Position numbers and translations under genes: made by a program. Below the pieces are notes generated by a model. The model did no database searches. It worked only from the letters and a program-made list of their open reading frames with translations, and had not been told where the DNA came from. Shown here piece by piece: positions 49,902-58,472 of a stretch of 63,553 bases of DNA. The DNA comes from Phenylobacterium sp. SCN 70-31 (lineage in GTDB: Bacteria; Pseudomonadota; Alphaproteobacteria; Caulobacterales; Caulobacteraceae), in NCBI RefSeq assembly GCF_001724605.1, contig NZ_MEEX01000027.1, positions 1 to 63,553 of the forward strand, written 5' to 3'. Position 1 is the stretch's first letter; each line of letters begins with the position of its first letter.

Positions 49902-50084
49902 GTGGCGACGCCCGACCCGAAGATCCCGCGGCCGCCCGACCGGCCGCAGGACTACGAGTGCTGCAAGCGCGGATGCTGCCCCTGCATCTTCGACTACTAC
50001 TACGACGCGCTGGAGCGCTGGGAGGCGCGCGTCGAGGCGATGGGTTTCGATCCGAAGGCGGTGCTGGCGCAGTATCCCTCCTGA
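49902..50084 (+). CDS. oxidoreductase-like domain protein (small, Cys-rich)
   Basis: 60 residues from GTG 49902. The whole protein is a PF09791-type oxidoreductase-like motif: PPDRPQDYECCKRGCCPCIFDYYYDALERWE, with four closely spaced Cys. Small proteins of this family are widespread in proteobacteria; function unknown, metal or redox role inferred from the Cys. Between fabB and fabI. Confidence 0.78.
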   Translation: MATPDPKIPRPPDRPQDYECCKRGCCPCIFDYYYDALERWEARVEAMGFDPKAVLAQYPS

Positions 50085-50184
50085 GCCAGACCCGATCGGC
50101 GCCCGGCCCCAGACCCATTCTGGCCGCTGGCGCGGCCTGTCCCGCCCCATTAAGGGAGGGGGACGAACGAGGGAGAACCGCCAC

Positions 50185-51000
50185 GTGGCCGATGACTATC
50201 AGATGCCGACCGGGACCCTGATGAAGGGTAAGCGGGGGGTGGTGACCGGGGTCGCCAATCACCAGTCCATCGCCTGGGGCATCGCCAGCCAGCTCGCCGC
50301 GCAGGGGGCCGAGATGGCGTTCCTGCACCTGCCCGGGATGGAGCGGCGCGTGCAGCCCCTGGCCGAGAGCCTGGGCGTGAAGGTGATCGCACCCGTCGAC
50401 GTGACCGACGACGCCTCGATGGACGCCGGCTTCAAGGCCGTCGAGGACGCCTTCGGCCAGATCGACTTCTTCGTCCACGCCATCGCCTTCGCCAACAAGG
50501 ACGAGCTGAAGGGCAGCTTCGTGGACAACACCACCCGCGACGGCTTTCTGCGGGCGATGAACATCTCGGCGTTCAGCTTCGTGGACTGCGCCCGGCGCGC
50601 CGCCGCCCTGATGCCGGAATCCGGCGGCTCGATCGTCACCCTGACCTACATGGGCTCCGAGCGGGCGATCCCCAACTACAACACCATGGGCGTGGCCAAG
50701 GCGGCGCTGGAGGCCTCGGTGCGCTACGCCGCGCGAGACCTGGGCCCCAGGGGGATCCGGGTGAACGCCATCTCGCCGGGCGCCATGAAGACGCTCTCGC
50801 TGGCGGGCATCTCGGGCGGTCGCGGCATGCTGGCCAAGGGCCGGTCGCTGTCGGCCATGAAAGAGGACACGGCGATGGAGGGCGTCGCGGGCTGCGCGCT
50901 GTGGCTGCTCTCGGACCTGGGCCTCTCGACCACGGGCGAATGCATCCACGTGGACGCCGGCTTCCACATCATGGGCTTCTCGGACGACGAGGAGGGCTGA
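50185..51000 (+). CDS. fabI: enoyl-[ACP] reductase (NADH)
   Basis: 271 residues from GTG 50185 (GAGGGAG upstream). FabI-type SDR with MKGKRGVVTGVANHQSIAWGIASQLAAQGAEM at the N-terminus, VHAIAFANKDELKGSF, and the active-site Tyr/Lys in NYNTMGVAKAALEASVRYAARDLGPRGIRVNAISPG. Last reduction of the fatty acid elongation cycle; the family is the target of triclosan. It completes the fabA-fabB-fabI group. Confidence 0.95.
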   Translation: MADDYQMPTGTLMKGKRGVVTGVANHQSIAWGIASQLAAQGAEMAFLHLPGMERRVQPLAESLGVKVIAPVDVTDDASMDAGFKAVEDAFGQIDFFVHAIAFANKDELKGSFVDNTTRDGFLRAMNISAFSFVDCARRAAALMPESGGSIVTLTYMGSERAIPNYNTMGVAKAALEASVRYAARDLGPRGIRVNAISPGAMKTLSLAGISGGRGMLAKGRSLSAMKEDTAMEGVAGCALWLLSDLGLSTTGECIHVDAGFHIMGFSDDEEG

Positions 51001-51011
51001 GCCCGCCTCGC

Positions 51012-51620
51012 CTACGGCGCGTAGGCCCGCAGGAAGCGATGGGCGGCCTCGCGCGCCAGCCGGTCGATGCGGAAGTCGTCGAGCGTGGTGTCCACGCCGA
51101 GCAGCGACGCGGTCTGGTAAGAGCCCAGCACCATGCCGGCGAAGAACTCGGCCGCCTCCTGCGGGTCCGGGCAGTTCAGGCGGCCGGCCGCCGTCTCCAG
51201 GGCCAGGAACTGCGCCAGCTTGCGCCGGCTGGCCCGGGGCCCGGCCTCGAAGACCGCCACGCCCATGTCCGCCAGCCGTGTGGCGTCCAGCATCGCCATC
51301 CGCATGAACGCCACCGCCCGCGAGGTCATCGCCATCTCCAGGAGGATGCGGGCGAAGGCGGCCAGCGCCTCGCGGGGATTCTCGGCGGCGCCCGGCGTCT
51401 CGAGCGAGGCGGTGATCTCGTGGACCCGGCGGGCCATGAGGGCCCGGATGAGTTCGGCCTTCGAACCATAGTGGTTGTAGATCGTCTGCTTCGAGACCCC
51501 GGCGCGGCGGGCGATCTCCTCCATCGAGGCGGAGACCCCGCGCTCGGTCAGCACCTCGACGGCGGCGTCCAGGATGGCTTCGTTCTTCGACAGGTCGATC
51601 CGGCCGGCGATGCGGGGCAT
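51012..51620 (-). CDS. TetR-family regulator of the adjacent EmrAB-type efflux operon
   Basis: 202 residues. N-terminal TetR domain: AILDAAVEVLTERGVSASMEEIARRAGVSKQTIYNHYGSKAELIRAL (about 15-62), then a C-terminal domain of the AefR/DUF-type group with AAEFFAGMVLGSYQTASLLG. Its ATG overlaps the transporter stop (TGATG), making it the third gene of emrA-emrB-tetR. Probably represses its own operon through the paired TGGAC-N6-GTCCA sites at 54445 and 54507; inference from position. Confidence 0.9.
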   Translation of the reverse strand: MPRIAGRIDLSKNEAILDAAVEVLTERGVSASMEEIARRAGVSKQTIYNHYGSKAELIRALMARRVHEITASLETPGAAENPREALAAFARILLEMAMTSRAVAFMRMAMLDATRLADMGVAVFEAGPRASRRKLAQFLALETAAGRLNCPDPQEAAEFFAGMVLGSYQTASLLGVDTTLDDFRIDRLAREAAHRFLRAYAP

Positions 51621-53317
51621 CAGTCGTCCCCACCCGGCCTGGCCGCCGGGGCGGCGGGCGCGCTGGGCGCCTTGAGCCCGGCCGGCGCGGCGAAGAAGCC
51701 GATGGCCGCCGCGATCGCGGCGCCGACCGCCACCAGCGCGAAGGCGTCGATGTAGGCCAGCACCTGGGCGTCGCGCTGGATCATGAACCCCATCGCCTTG
51801 CGCGCGGCGCCGGCGGGATCGGCCACGCCCAGCTCCTCCATCCGCGAGGTCATGCCCGCCAGGAAATCCTGGGCGCGCAGGCTCGCGCCGCTGACCCCCT
51901 GGCTCAGGGCCTGGAGATGGGCGGCGCCCGTCTGGAAGAGGGTGGTGGAGATGATGGCGATGCCAAAGGCGCCGCCGACGTTGCGGATCAGGTTTATGAG
52001 GCCCGAGGCGTCCTTCATCATCGAGAGCGGCAGGGTGGCCACGCTCATCTGAGAGGCCGCGATCATGGCGACCATCGAGCCGAGGCCGCGGGCCGTCTGC
52101 ATGCCGGCGAACTCCCAGAAGCCCCACTGGTCGTTGACGTAGACGCCCTGCCACATGCCCCAGGCGGTGAGGGCCATCCCCAGCCCGAGGGAGAAGCGGA
52201 AATCCACCGCGCGGACGAACCGTCCCAGCGCGGGCGTGGCCACGAACATCACCAGTCCGGAGACCAGCATCACGTTGCCCACCTCCGCCGCCGAGTAGCC
52301 CCGGACGTGCGCCAGGAAGAGCGGCAGCAGGAACGTGCCGCCATAGAGCGAGGCGCCCGAGATGAAGGTGATGAGGATGCCCAGGGTGAAGTTGCGGTCC
52401 TGGAACGGCGCCAGAGACACGATGGGCTGGCGATAGACGAGCTGTCGCCAGATGAAGGCCACGCCGGAGATCACCGTCAGAACCGCGACCCAGAGCACGA
52501 TGTCGTCCTGGAACCAGCTGTTCTCGGCGCCCTCCTCCAGAACGTACTGCATCGCGATCAGGAAGGTGGTCATCAGGCCCAGCCCCCACCAGTCGATGCC
52601 CTTGGCCATGCCGGGCTCGGGCCGGTCGAAGTCGAGGTAGCGGCCCACGAGGAACAGAACCAGGAGGCCCGGGCCGATGTTGATGAAGAACAGCCAGCGC
52701 CAGCCCATCGCCTCCGCGATGTGGCCGCCCAGCGTCGGGCCTATGGTGGGCGCCAGCGTCACGATCATGCTGACGATGACGTTGGCCGAGAGCCGCTTTT
52801 CGATCGGAAAAACGGTCATGGCGATGGCGAAGGTCGCCGGGATCATGGCGCCGGCCGCCAGGCCCTGGAGCGCGCGGTTGAAGATCATCGTCTGAATGTC
52901 GCTGGACAGGCCGACGGCGATCGAGGTGAGGATGAAGGCCACCGTGGTGACCATGTAGAACGGCCGCACCCCCCAGAGCTTGGACAGGTAGGCGCTGACC
53001 GGGATCGCGACCACCTCCGTCAGCAGGTACACGCTCTGGATCCAGCCGATCTCGTCCGCCGTCGCCCCGATGCCCGCCTGGACCTCGGCCAGGGCGGCGG
53101 CCACGATCTGGATGTCCAGCAGGGCCATGAACTGGCCCACGGCCAGGCCCGAGAAGCCGAGGTAGACCTTGGTCCAGTCGACCGGCCGGCCGTCGGCCCC
53201 CAGCGGCTGAGGACCGGCCGGCGCCGTCGAAGCCGCCGCCGCGACGGCCGTCGGTCCCTGGCCTGTGGGTCCCTGGCCTATGGGTCCCTGGCCGGCGGGG
53301 ACGTCGGTCGGACTCAC
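51620..53317 (-). CDS. DHA2-family MFS efflux pump (EmrB-like)
   Basis: 565 residues, about 14 membrane helices. Diagnostic segments: GQFMALLDIQIVAAALAEVQ (motif D1), LSKLWGVRPFYMVTTVAFI, RALQGLAAGAMIPATFAIAMTVFP and LAPTIGPTLGGHIAEAMGWRWLFFINIG (motif C, antiporter). GTG 53317 overlaps the emrA stop (GTGA). The first 25 residues are a short repeat (GQGPIGQGPTGQGPT) encoded by a 15-bp tandem repeat at about 53253-53297. With the EmrA-like adaptor and an outer-membrane TolC (not here) it would form a tripartite drug exporter. Confidence 0.9.
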   Translation of the reverse strand: MSPTDVPAGQGPIGQGPTGQGPTAVAAAASTAPAGPQPLGADGRPVDWTKVYLGFSGLAVGQFMALLDIQIVAAALAEVQAGIGATADEIGWIQSVYLLTEVVAIPVSAYLSKLWGVRPFYMVTTVAFILTSIAVGLSSDIQTMIFNRALQGLAAGAMIPATFAIAMTVFPIEKRLSANVIVSMIVTLAPTIGPTLGGHIAEAMGWRWLFFINIGPGLLVLFLVGRYLDFDRPEPGMAKGIDWWGLGLMTTFLIAMQYVLEEGAENSWFQDDIVLWVAVLTVISGVAFIWRQLVYRQPIVSLAPFQDRNFTLGILITFISGASLYGGTFLLPLFLAHVRGYSAAEVGNVMLVSGLVMFVATPALGRFVRAVDFRFSLGLGMALTAWGMWQGVYVNDQWGFWEFAGMQTARGLGSMVAMIAASQMSVATLPLSMMKDASGLINLIRNVGGAFGIAIISTTLFQTGAAHLQALSQGVSGASLRAQDFLAGMTSRMEELGVADPAGAARKAMGFMIQRDAQVLAYIDAFALVAVGAAIAAAIGFFAAPAGLKAPSAPAAPAARPGGDD

Positions 53318-54420
53318 GGCCGGACCGCGCCTCCGGCGTAGCGGGCCGGGCCCTGGGCCGCCTCGGCGAAGCTCGGACCGGTGTTCTCACGCACGTCCAC
53401 CTTCACCTCGACCGAGAGGCCAGGTCGCAGCGCCGCCGCCAGGGGCTGGCTGCGGTCGACGGCGATCTTCACCGGCAGCCGCTGGGCGATCTTGGTGAAG
53501 TTGCCCACCGCGTTCTCGACCGGGATCAGGGCGAACTCGGCCCCCGTGGCCGGCGAGAACGACATCACGTGGCCCTTGATCGGCCGGCCACCGAAGGCGT
53601 CGGCCTTGATCTCGACCGGCTGGCCGATGCGCAGGCGCGCCACCTGGGTCTCCTTGAAATTGGCGACCACGAAGGCCTCCCCCAGGGGAACCACGGTCAT
53701 CATCACCGCGCCGGGCCGCACGTACTGGCCGGGTCGCACCCCCCGCGCGCCGACCACGCCGGCGGCCGGCGCCTTGACCTCGGTGCGCGAGAGATCGATG
53801 CGCGCCTGCTCGACCGCGGCGCGGGCCGCCTGGGCCTCGGCGACGCTTCGCTCCCGCGTGGAGCCCAGGCTGGCGGCGGCGCGCCGCTCGGCCTCCAGCG
53901 CCGCGGCGGCCTGGGCGACGTCGGCCTCGGCCTTCTCTGCGGCCATGCGGGCGTTCTGGGCCCGTTGCGACGACACGTAGCCCGACGTGGCGAGGGCGCC
54001 GTAGCGATCGAGTTCCGACGCGGCGAAGCGGGCCTGGGCCCGGGCGCTGCTCACGGCCGCCGTCCGCTCGGCGATCACCGCCTGAGCGAGACGGGCGCGG
54101 TCGTCCACCTGGTTCACGGCCGCATCCAGCGCCGCGGCGTTGGCCTGGGCGGCGGCCAGTCGGGCGCCGATGGTCGCCGGATCGATTCGCGCCAGGACCT
54201 GGCCAGCGGTGACCGGCTCGTTGTCGTCCACCAGCACCTCGGCCACATAGCCCTCGACCAGGGGCGCCACAGCCACGTTGTCGGCCTGGACGAAGGCGTT
54301 GTCCGTCGCTTCGTACCTCTGCTTGCCCGTCCACCAGACGACGCCCAGGGCGAGGACCGCCAGCCCCGCGATGCTGGCGGCGGCGATCATCGCCAGCCGG
54401 CTTCTGAGTAGCTGCATCAT
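53314..54420 (-). CDS. HlyD-family membrane fusion protein (EmrA-like)
   Basis: 368 residues from ATG 54420 (a second ATG follows directly). One N-terminal membrane helix (MIAAASIAGLAVLALGVVWW, about 11-30), then the lipoyl/beta-barrel arrangement: YEATDNAFVQADNVAVAPLVEGYVAEVLVDDNEPVTAGQVLARID, a long coiled-coil hairpin (about 80-200), and TEVKAPAAGVVGARGVRPGQYV. Adaptor of the EmrB-like pump encoded next. Divergent from the UbiH-type gene; two inverted repeats lie in the shared promoter. Confidence 0.9.
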   Translation of the reverse strand: MMQLLRSRLAMIAAASIAGLAVLALGVVWWTGKQRYEATDNAFVQADNVAVAPLVEGYVAEVLVDDNEPVTAGQVLARIDPATIGARLAAAQANAAALDAAVNQVDDRARLAQAVIAERTAAVSSARAQARFAASELDRYGALATSGYVSSQRAQNARMAAEKAEADVAQAAAALEAERRAAASLGSTRERSVAEAQAARAAVEQARIDLSRTEVKAPAAGVVGARGVRPGQYVRPGAVMMTVVPLGEAFVVANFKETQVARLRIGQPVEIKADAFGGRPIKGHVMSFSPATGAEFALIPVENAVGNFTKIAQRLPVKIAVDRSQPLAAALRPGLSVEVKVDVRENTGPSFAEAAQGPARYAGGAVRP

Positions 54421-54444
54421 TCCGGGCGCGTCCCAACTGAAACT

Positions 54445-54460
54445 TGGACTCTGCGGTCCA
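54445..54460. promoter_or_regulatory. operator candidate 1 for the EmrAB-TetR operon (TGGAC-TCTGCG-GTCCA)
   Basis: Perfect 5-bp inverted repeat with 6-bp spacer, preceded by AACT and followed by TTC, 25 bp before the emrA ATG. A second copy with the same context is 62 bp away. Confidence 0.6.
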
Positions 54461-54506
54461 TTCACCGCCAATAGAGGCCCGGCCCCGACGGGCGCCAAGC
54501 GAAAAC

Positions 54507-54522
54507 TGGACCGGCGCGTCCA
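54507..54522. promoter_or_regulatory. operator candidate 2 for the EmrAB-TetR operon (TGGAC-CGGCGC-GTCCA)
   Basis: Same half-sites and spacer length as the copy at 54445, same flanks (GAAA...ACTGGAC...GTCCATTC), 39 bp before the UbiH-type gene. The divergent gene may share the control. Confidence 0.6.
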
Positions 54523-54560
54523 TTCGCCTTGCGCTGGACGGGCGCGGGCTTTCGTGGCGT

Positions 54561-55832
54561 ATGCCCGCCATGCCCGATCCGGATACGCCAACGACCGCGG
54601 ACGTCGTCATCGCCGGGGCCGGGATCGCCGGGGCGACCCTGGCGCTCTCGCTGGCCCGCGCCGGGCTTCGACCCGTCCTGATCGATCCGGTCGCCTTCGA
54701 CGCCCAGCTCGCACCGACCTTCGACGGCCGGGCTTCGGCGATCGCCTATGCGGCCTATCGCCAGTGGCGGGCGCTTGGGCTGGCCGAGTCACTGGACCCC
54801 CACGCCCAGCGGATCGAGCAGATCCTGGTCACCGATGGAACCGCGCCGGGCGCCGCGGCCGGGCCGCAGACGCCCTTCTTCCTGCGCTTCGAGTCCGACG
54901 AGATCGCCGACCGGTCCGACGGCGAACCCCTGGGCTATCTGCTCGAGAACCGCCACATCCGCGCCGCCCTGGCGCAGGCGGTGGTCGACGCCGGCGTCCC
55001 GGTGCTCGCGCCCGCACGCGTGGCCGGCGCCGTCTTCGGTGGAAGGACCGCCCAGGTCGCCCTGACCGACGGCCGCACGCTGGAGGCCCCGCTGGTCGTG
55101 GGCGCCGAGGGCCGCGGGTCGGTGATCCGCGAGGCCGCCGGAATCGGGGTCGTCGGCTGGCCCTATGCGCAGGCCGGCGTGGTGGCCACGGTGCGGCTCG
55201 ATGTCGACCACGAGGGCGTGGCCCACGAGTACTTCCTGCCCGGCGGCCCGTTCGCCATCCTGCCCCTGACCGGCGGCCGCGCCAGCCTCGTCTGGACCGA
55301 ACCGACAGCGCAGGCCGAGGCGCTCAAGACCGCGCGGGCCGAGGTGTTCCAGGCGCACCTCGAACGCCGGTTCGGCGACTTCCTGGGCGGCATAGCCGTG
55401 GAAGGGGCGGTTTTCACCTACCCGCTCAGCCTGCAGCTCGCCGAACGCTTCACGGCTCCCAGAGCGGCGCTGCTGGGCGACGCCGCGCATGGGGTGCACC
55501 CCATCGCCGGCCAGGGCCTGAACCTGGGCCTGAAGGGCGCCGCCGCGCTGGCCGAGGTGGTGGTGGACGCCCTGCGGCTGGGCGAAGACATCGGCTCCGA
55601 GGTGGTCCTCGAACGCTACGCCGCCTGGCGCCGGTTCGACACGGTCTCGCTATCGGTCGGCATGGACGCCTTCGTCCGGCTCTTCTCCAACGACAACCCG
55701 ATCCTGCGGGCGGCCCGCGGGGTCGGCATGTCGGTGGTGAACCGGATCGGCCCGGCCCGCCGCTTCTTCATGCACGAGGCCGGCGGCGCGGTCGGCGACC
55801 TGCCCCGCCTGCTCAAGGGGGAGGCGCTCTGA
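54561..55832 (+). CDS. FAD-dependent monooxygenase of the UbiH/UbiF/VisC family
   Basis: 423 residues from ATG 54561 (a second ATG at 54570). FAD-binding GAGIAGATLALSLARAGLRPVLID (about 19-42), the RxxG-type LAPTFDGRASAIAYAAYRQWRALGL, DG/ENRHIR segment, and the second FAD motif AALLGDAAHGVHPIAGQGLNLGLKGAAALAEVV (about 312-345). The family hydroxylates the ubiquinone ring (positions 4, 5 or 6). Which hydroxylation cannot be fixed by eye, so no symbol is given. Divergent from the efflux operon. Confidence 0.88.
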   Translation: MPAMPDPDTPTTADVVIAGAGIAGATLALSLARAGLRPVLIDPVAFDAQLAPTFDGRASAIAYAAYRQWRALGLAESLDPHAQRIEQILVTDGTAPGAAAGPQTPFFLRFESDEIADRSDGEPLGYLLENRHIRAALAQAVVDAGVPVLAPARVAGAVFGGRTAQVALTDGRTLEAPLVVGAEGRGSVIREAAGIGVVGWPYAQAGVVATVRLDVDHEGVAHEYFLPGGPFAILPLTGGRASLVWTEPTAQAEALKTARAEVFQAHLERRFGDFLGGIAVEGAVFTYPLSLQLAERFTAPRAALLGDAAHGVHPIAGQGLNLGLKGAAALAEVVVDALRLGEDIGSEVVLERYAAWRRFDTVSLSVGMDAFVRLFSNDNPILRAARGVGMSVVNRIGPARRFFMHEAGGAVGDLPRLLKGEAL

Positions 55833-56045
55833 CTATTCGCCCTCGCCCAGCTCGCGGGCCTCTTCCGGCAGCATGATCGGCACCCCGTCACGGATGGGGT
55901 AGGCCAGCCGCGCCCCCTTGCTCACCAGTTCCCCCCGGTCCCGGTCGTAGACGAGCGGCCCATGGGTCACCGGGCACACGAGCACCTCCAGGAGGCGCGG
56001 ATCGACCTCGGGCGAGGGAGGGGGCGAGGGGGCGGAAGCGGTCAT
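55833..56045 (-). CDS. Trm112 family protein
   Basis: 70 residues. The Trm112/YcaR-type core RLLEVLVCPVTHGPLVYDRDRGELVSKGARLAYPIRDGVPIMLPEEAREL lies after a Pro/Ser-rich N-terminus. The first Cys of the usual zinc pair is kept (VCPVT), but the second pair is absent. The family includes partners of methyltransferases and small LPS-kinase-associated proteins; role unknown here. Its stop abuts the UbiH-type gene stop. Confidence 0.85.
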   Translation of the reverse strand: MTASAPSPPPSPEVDPRLLEVLVCPVTHGPLVYDRDRGELVSKGARLAYPIRDGVPIMLPEEARELGEGE

Positions 56046-56056
56046 GGCGTGCCCGT

Positions 56057-56713
56057 CTACTGGAGCCGATGGGGTTCGTCATCCGGATCCGAGGCGTCGA
56101 TCTCCAGCAGGGTGGTGAGCACCTCGAAACGCGCCGGCAGGTTGCTGGCCTCCAGCAGCGCCTGCTTCTCTGCGGGCGCGAACGGCAGGCCCATGCAGAG
56201 GCTGTTCACCAGCGCCTCCAGCGGCGCCTCGTTGGCCGTCTCCCAGTCGATGTCGAGTTCCCGCTGGTTGAGATAGCGCTTGAGCGCCGTCGCGAAGCGC
56301 GCGCGGGCGGCCTCGCCGGCCTCGGCCTCCTCGTCGCGGCCCAGGTCGTCGCCGAAGCGATCGTAACGGGCGCGCACCTGGCGATAGGGAAGGCGCAGGT
56401 CGAGCTCCTCCCCCGTGTCGAAGCGACAGAGGCCCGTCAGGGTGATCAGGTAGCGACCGTCCGAGGTCTCCGCATAGCTGGTGATCCGCCCCAGGCAACC
56501 GACGTGAGCCAGCACCGGTCGGGACCGGGAGCCGCCGCGTGTCTGGATCATCCCGATCACCCGGTCGCCCGCCATCGCGTCGTCCACCATGTTGAGGTAG
56601 CGCGGCTCGAAGATCTGCAGCGGCAGCTCGCCGCCCGGCAACAGCAGGGCGCCGTCCAGCGGAAAGACCGGGATCAGCTGCGGCAGGTCACTGGTCTGGC
56701 GGTAGGGCGCCAT
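56057..56713 (-). CDS. Lon N-terminal-domain (LON substrate-binding) protein
   Basis: 218 residues, a stand-alone Lon N-domain (PF02190) without ATPase or protease domains. LIPVFPLDGALLLPGGELPLQIFEPRYLNMVDDAM near the start and IGMIQTR...HVGCLGRITSYAETSDGRYLITLTGLCRFD are typical. The C-terminal half is helical. Function unknown, perhaps substrate recognition. It is the second of the run CnoX-like, Lon-N, Trm112 on this strand. Confidence 0.88.
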   Translation of the reverse strand: MAPYRQTSDLPQLIPVFPLDGALLLPGGELPLQIFEPRYLNMVDDAMAGDRVIGMIQTRGGSRSRPVLAHVGCLGRITSYAETSDGRYLITLTGLCRFDTGEELDLRLPYRQVRARYDRFGDDLGRDEEAEAGEAARARFATALKRYLNQRELDIDWETANEAPLEALVNSLCMGLPFAPAEKQALLEASNLPARFEVLTTLLEIDASDPDDEPHRLQ

Positions 56714-56764
56714 GCGCCTCCCTTCCTGAATGGGCCTTCCCGAATGGCCGTCCTGGCCGGACGT

Positions 56765-57679
56765 CTAGCTGAACAGGATCGCCGACAGCTTGCGGCGTCC
56801 CTGCTTGGCCACGTCGGACACCGGCCCGGCCGCCTCGAACACGGTCAGGAGCTGCTTGCGGGCCGCCTGATCGTTCCACTCGCGGTCGCGTGCGATGCTG
56901 TCGATGAGCTGATCGACCGCCTCCATCATCCGCCCCGACGCGGCCAGGGCCTTGGCGTATTCCAGGCGCGCCTCGTGATCGTCGGGATCGGCCGCGAGAC
57001 GGCGTTCGAACTCGGCGGTCTCGGACGGCGCCTCGGCGGCCAGGGCGAGGGCGGCGCGCACGGCGTCGATGTCGGGATCCTTGGCGCCTTCCGGCGCCAT
57101 CTCGAGCACCTCGGCGGCGCGCTCGAGGTCTCCGGCCTGCTGGTAGAGGCGGGCCATCCCGCTGATGGCCTTCACATTGCCTGGGTCCGTCTGAAGCGCC
57201 TGGGCGTAGGCCTGGGCCGCGCCGCCCATGTCGCCCAGTTCCAGCGACTCCCGGGCCATGTCGAGCAGTTCGTCCACCGGCGAGGCGCCGGCGCCCTGCT
57301 TGGCCAGGCCGTCCACGAACTGCTTCACCTGGCTGTCGGGCAGCGCGCCCATGAAGCCGTCCACGGGGCGGCCGTCCACGAAGGCGAACACGGCCGGGAT
57401 CGACTGCACGCGAAGCTGACCGGCGTAGGCGGGGTTTCGGTCGATATCCACCTTGACCAGCTTCACCGCGCCCTTGGCGGCGGTGACCGCCTTCTCCAGC
57501 GCGGGTCCGAGCTGGCGGCACGGCCCGCACCAGGGCGCCCAGAAATCCACGATCACGGGCTGGGTCTTCGACGCCTCGACCACATCGGCCATGAAGGTCG
57601 CGTCGGTCGCGTCCTTGATCAGGTCGCCGGCGCCGGGCTGGCCCGGAGTCTGACCTTGGATATCGCCGATCAGGGTCAT
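56765..57679 (-). CDS. thioredoxin-TPR protein, CnoX-like chaperedoxin
   Basis: 304 residues. A thioredoxin domain (about 20-130) with active site WAPWCGPCRQLG, so a CxxC redox pair is present (the E. coli homologue lacks one Cys). A C-terminal TPR-like helical region follows (about 145-304; AQAYAQALQTDPGNVKAISGMARLYQQAGDLERAAEVL). CnoX protects proteins from oxidation, hands clients to GroEL or DnaK, and in its CxxC form can reduce disulfides. Cotranscribed with the Lon-N gene, 51 bp downstream. Confidence 0.87.
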   Translation of the reverse strand: MTLIGDIQGQTPGQPGAGDLIKDATDATFMADVVEASKTQPVIVDFWAPWCGPCRQLGPALEKAVTAAKGAVKLVKVDIDRNPAYAGQLRVQSIPAVFAFVDGRPVDGFMGALPDSQVKQFVDGLAKQGAGASPVDELLDMARESLELGDMGGAAQAYAQALQTDPGNVKAISGMARLYQQAGDLERAAEVLEMAPEGAKDPDIDAVRAALALAAEAPSETAEFERRLAADPDDHEARLEYAKALAASGRMMEAVDQLIDSIARDREWNDQAARKQLLTVFEAAGPVSDVAKQGRRKLSAILFS

Positions 57680-57749
57680 GCCCGCGGATTCCTTGTTCGA
57701 TGGGTTTGCAACGTCGAGGCCCCCAAGATGGTCGCAATGCGGCTCGTCT

Positions 57750-58271
57750 TCAACGCGCCGCCGCGTCTTCGATCACGGCCATCGCGTCGAAATCCACCAC
57801 CAGCGGCCGAACGTCCAGCGCCGACAGGAACGCCCGGAAGCCGTCGCGCGTCACCGTCGTGGTCGCCGTGTTCGTCAGGGGGTGGAAGTTCACGAGGTCG
57901 GCCTCGGCCAGGGTGCGGTCCAGGACGAACCGGACCCGGCGCCCGACGTCGTTGACCAGGCCGAAGGCCGTGACCGAGCCCGGCGCGACGCCCAGCGTCT
58001 CGGACATCAGCTCCGGGCTGCCGAACGAGAGGCGCGCCGAGCCGATCACGGCATGCAGACGCTTCAGGTCGATACGGGCGTGACCCTCGGCCGAGATCAG
58101 CCAGAGCTGACCCTTCGCGTCCTTGAGGAACAGGTTCTTGGTATGCGCGCCGGGAATGCGGACCTTGATGTCCTCGCCCTCGCCGACCGTGAAAACCGCG
58201 GGATGGTCGAACGTCTCGTGCGCGACGCCCAGGCGGTCGAGAAAGGCTTCCAGATCGGGACGGGTCTTCAT
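57750..58271 (-). CDS. YbaK/ProX-type prolyl-tRNA editing protein
   Basis: 173 residues from ATG 58271 (MKTRPDLEAFLDRLGVAHETFDHPAVFTVGE). The YbaK/aminoacyl-tRNA-deacylase fold, with GAHTKNLFLKDAKGQLWLISAEGHARIDLKRL (conserved Lys), GSVTAFGLVNDVGRRVRFVLD and NFHPLTNTATTTV. The family hydrolyses mischarged Ala-tRNA(Pro) or Cys-tRNA(Pro). An in-frame extension to 58334 is possible but not typical. Confidence 0.88.
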   Translation of the reverse strand: MKTRPDLEAFLDRLGVAHETFDHPAVFTVGEGEDIKVRIPGAHTKNLFLKDAKGQLWLISAEGHARIDLKRLHAVIGSARLSFGSPELMSETLGVAPGSVTAFGLVNDVGRRVRFVLDRTLAEADLVNFHPLTNTATTTVTRDGFRAFLSALDVRPLVVDFDAMAVIEDAAAR

Positions 58272-58472
58272 GCGCCAGCGATAGCCGAGCCTGGCCGTGG
58301 GCTGAAGACTCTCTCGCACCGGTTGCGCCGCCACAGTTCAAAGAACATGATTTTTTTGCGCTTTCGTCGAATACACGCCTCAGAGGCGAGGCGATTCGCC
58401 GCAGGAACAGAGTTAATGTATGGTTCCCGACGATGGGTCCGGCGTGGGCCCGGCGAACTTTTGGGGTGCGAT

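Noticed and set aside
48571..51633. 1020-codon open frame opposite fabB and fabI
   Set aside because: Antisense shadow rich in Arg, Gly and His without family features; the fab genes on the plus strand are intact.
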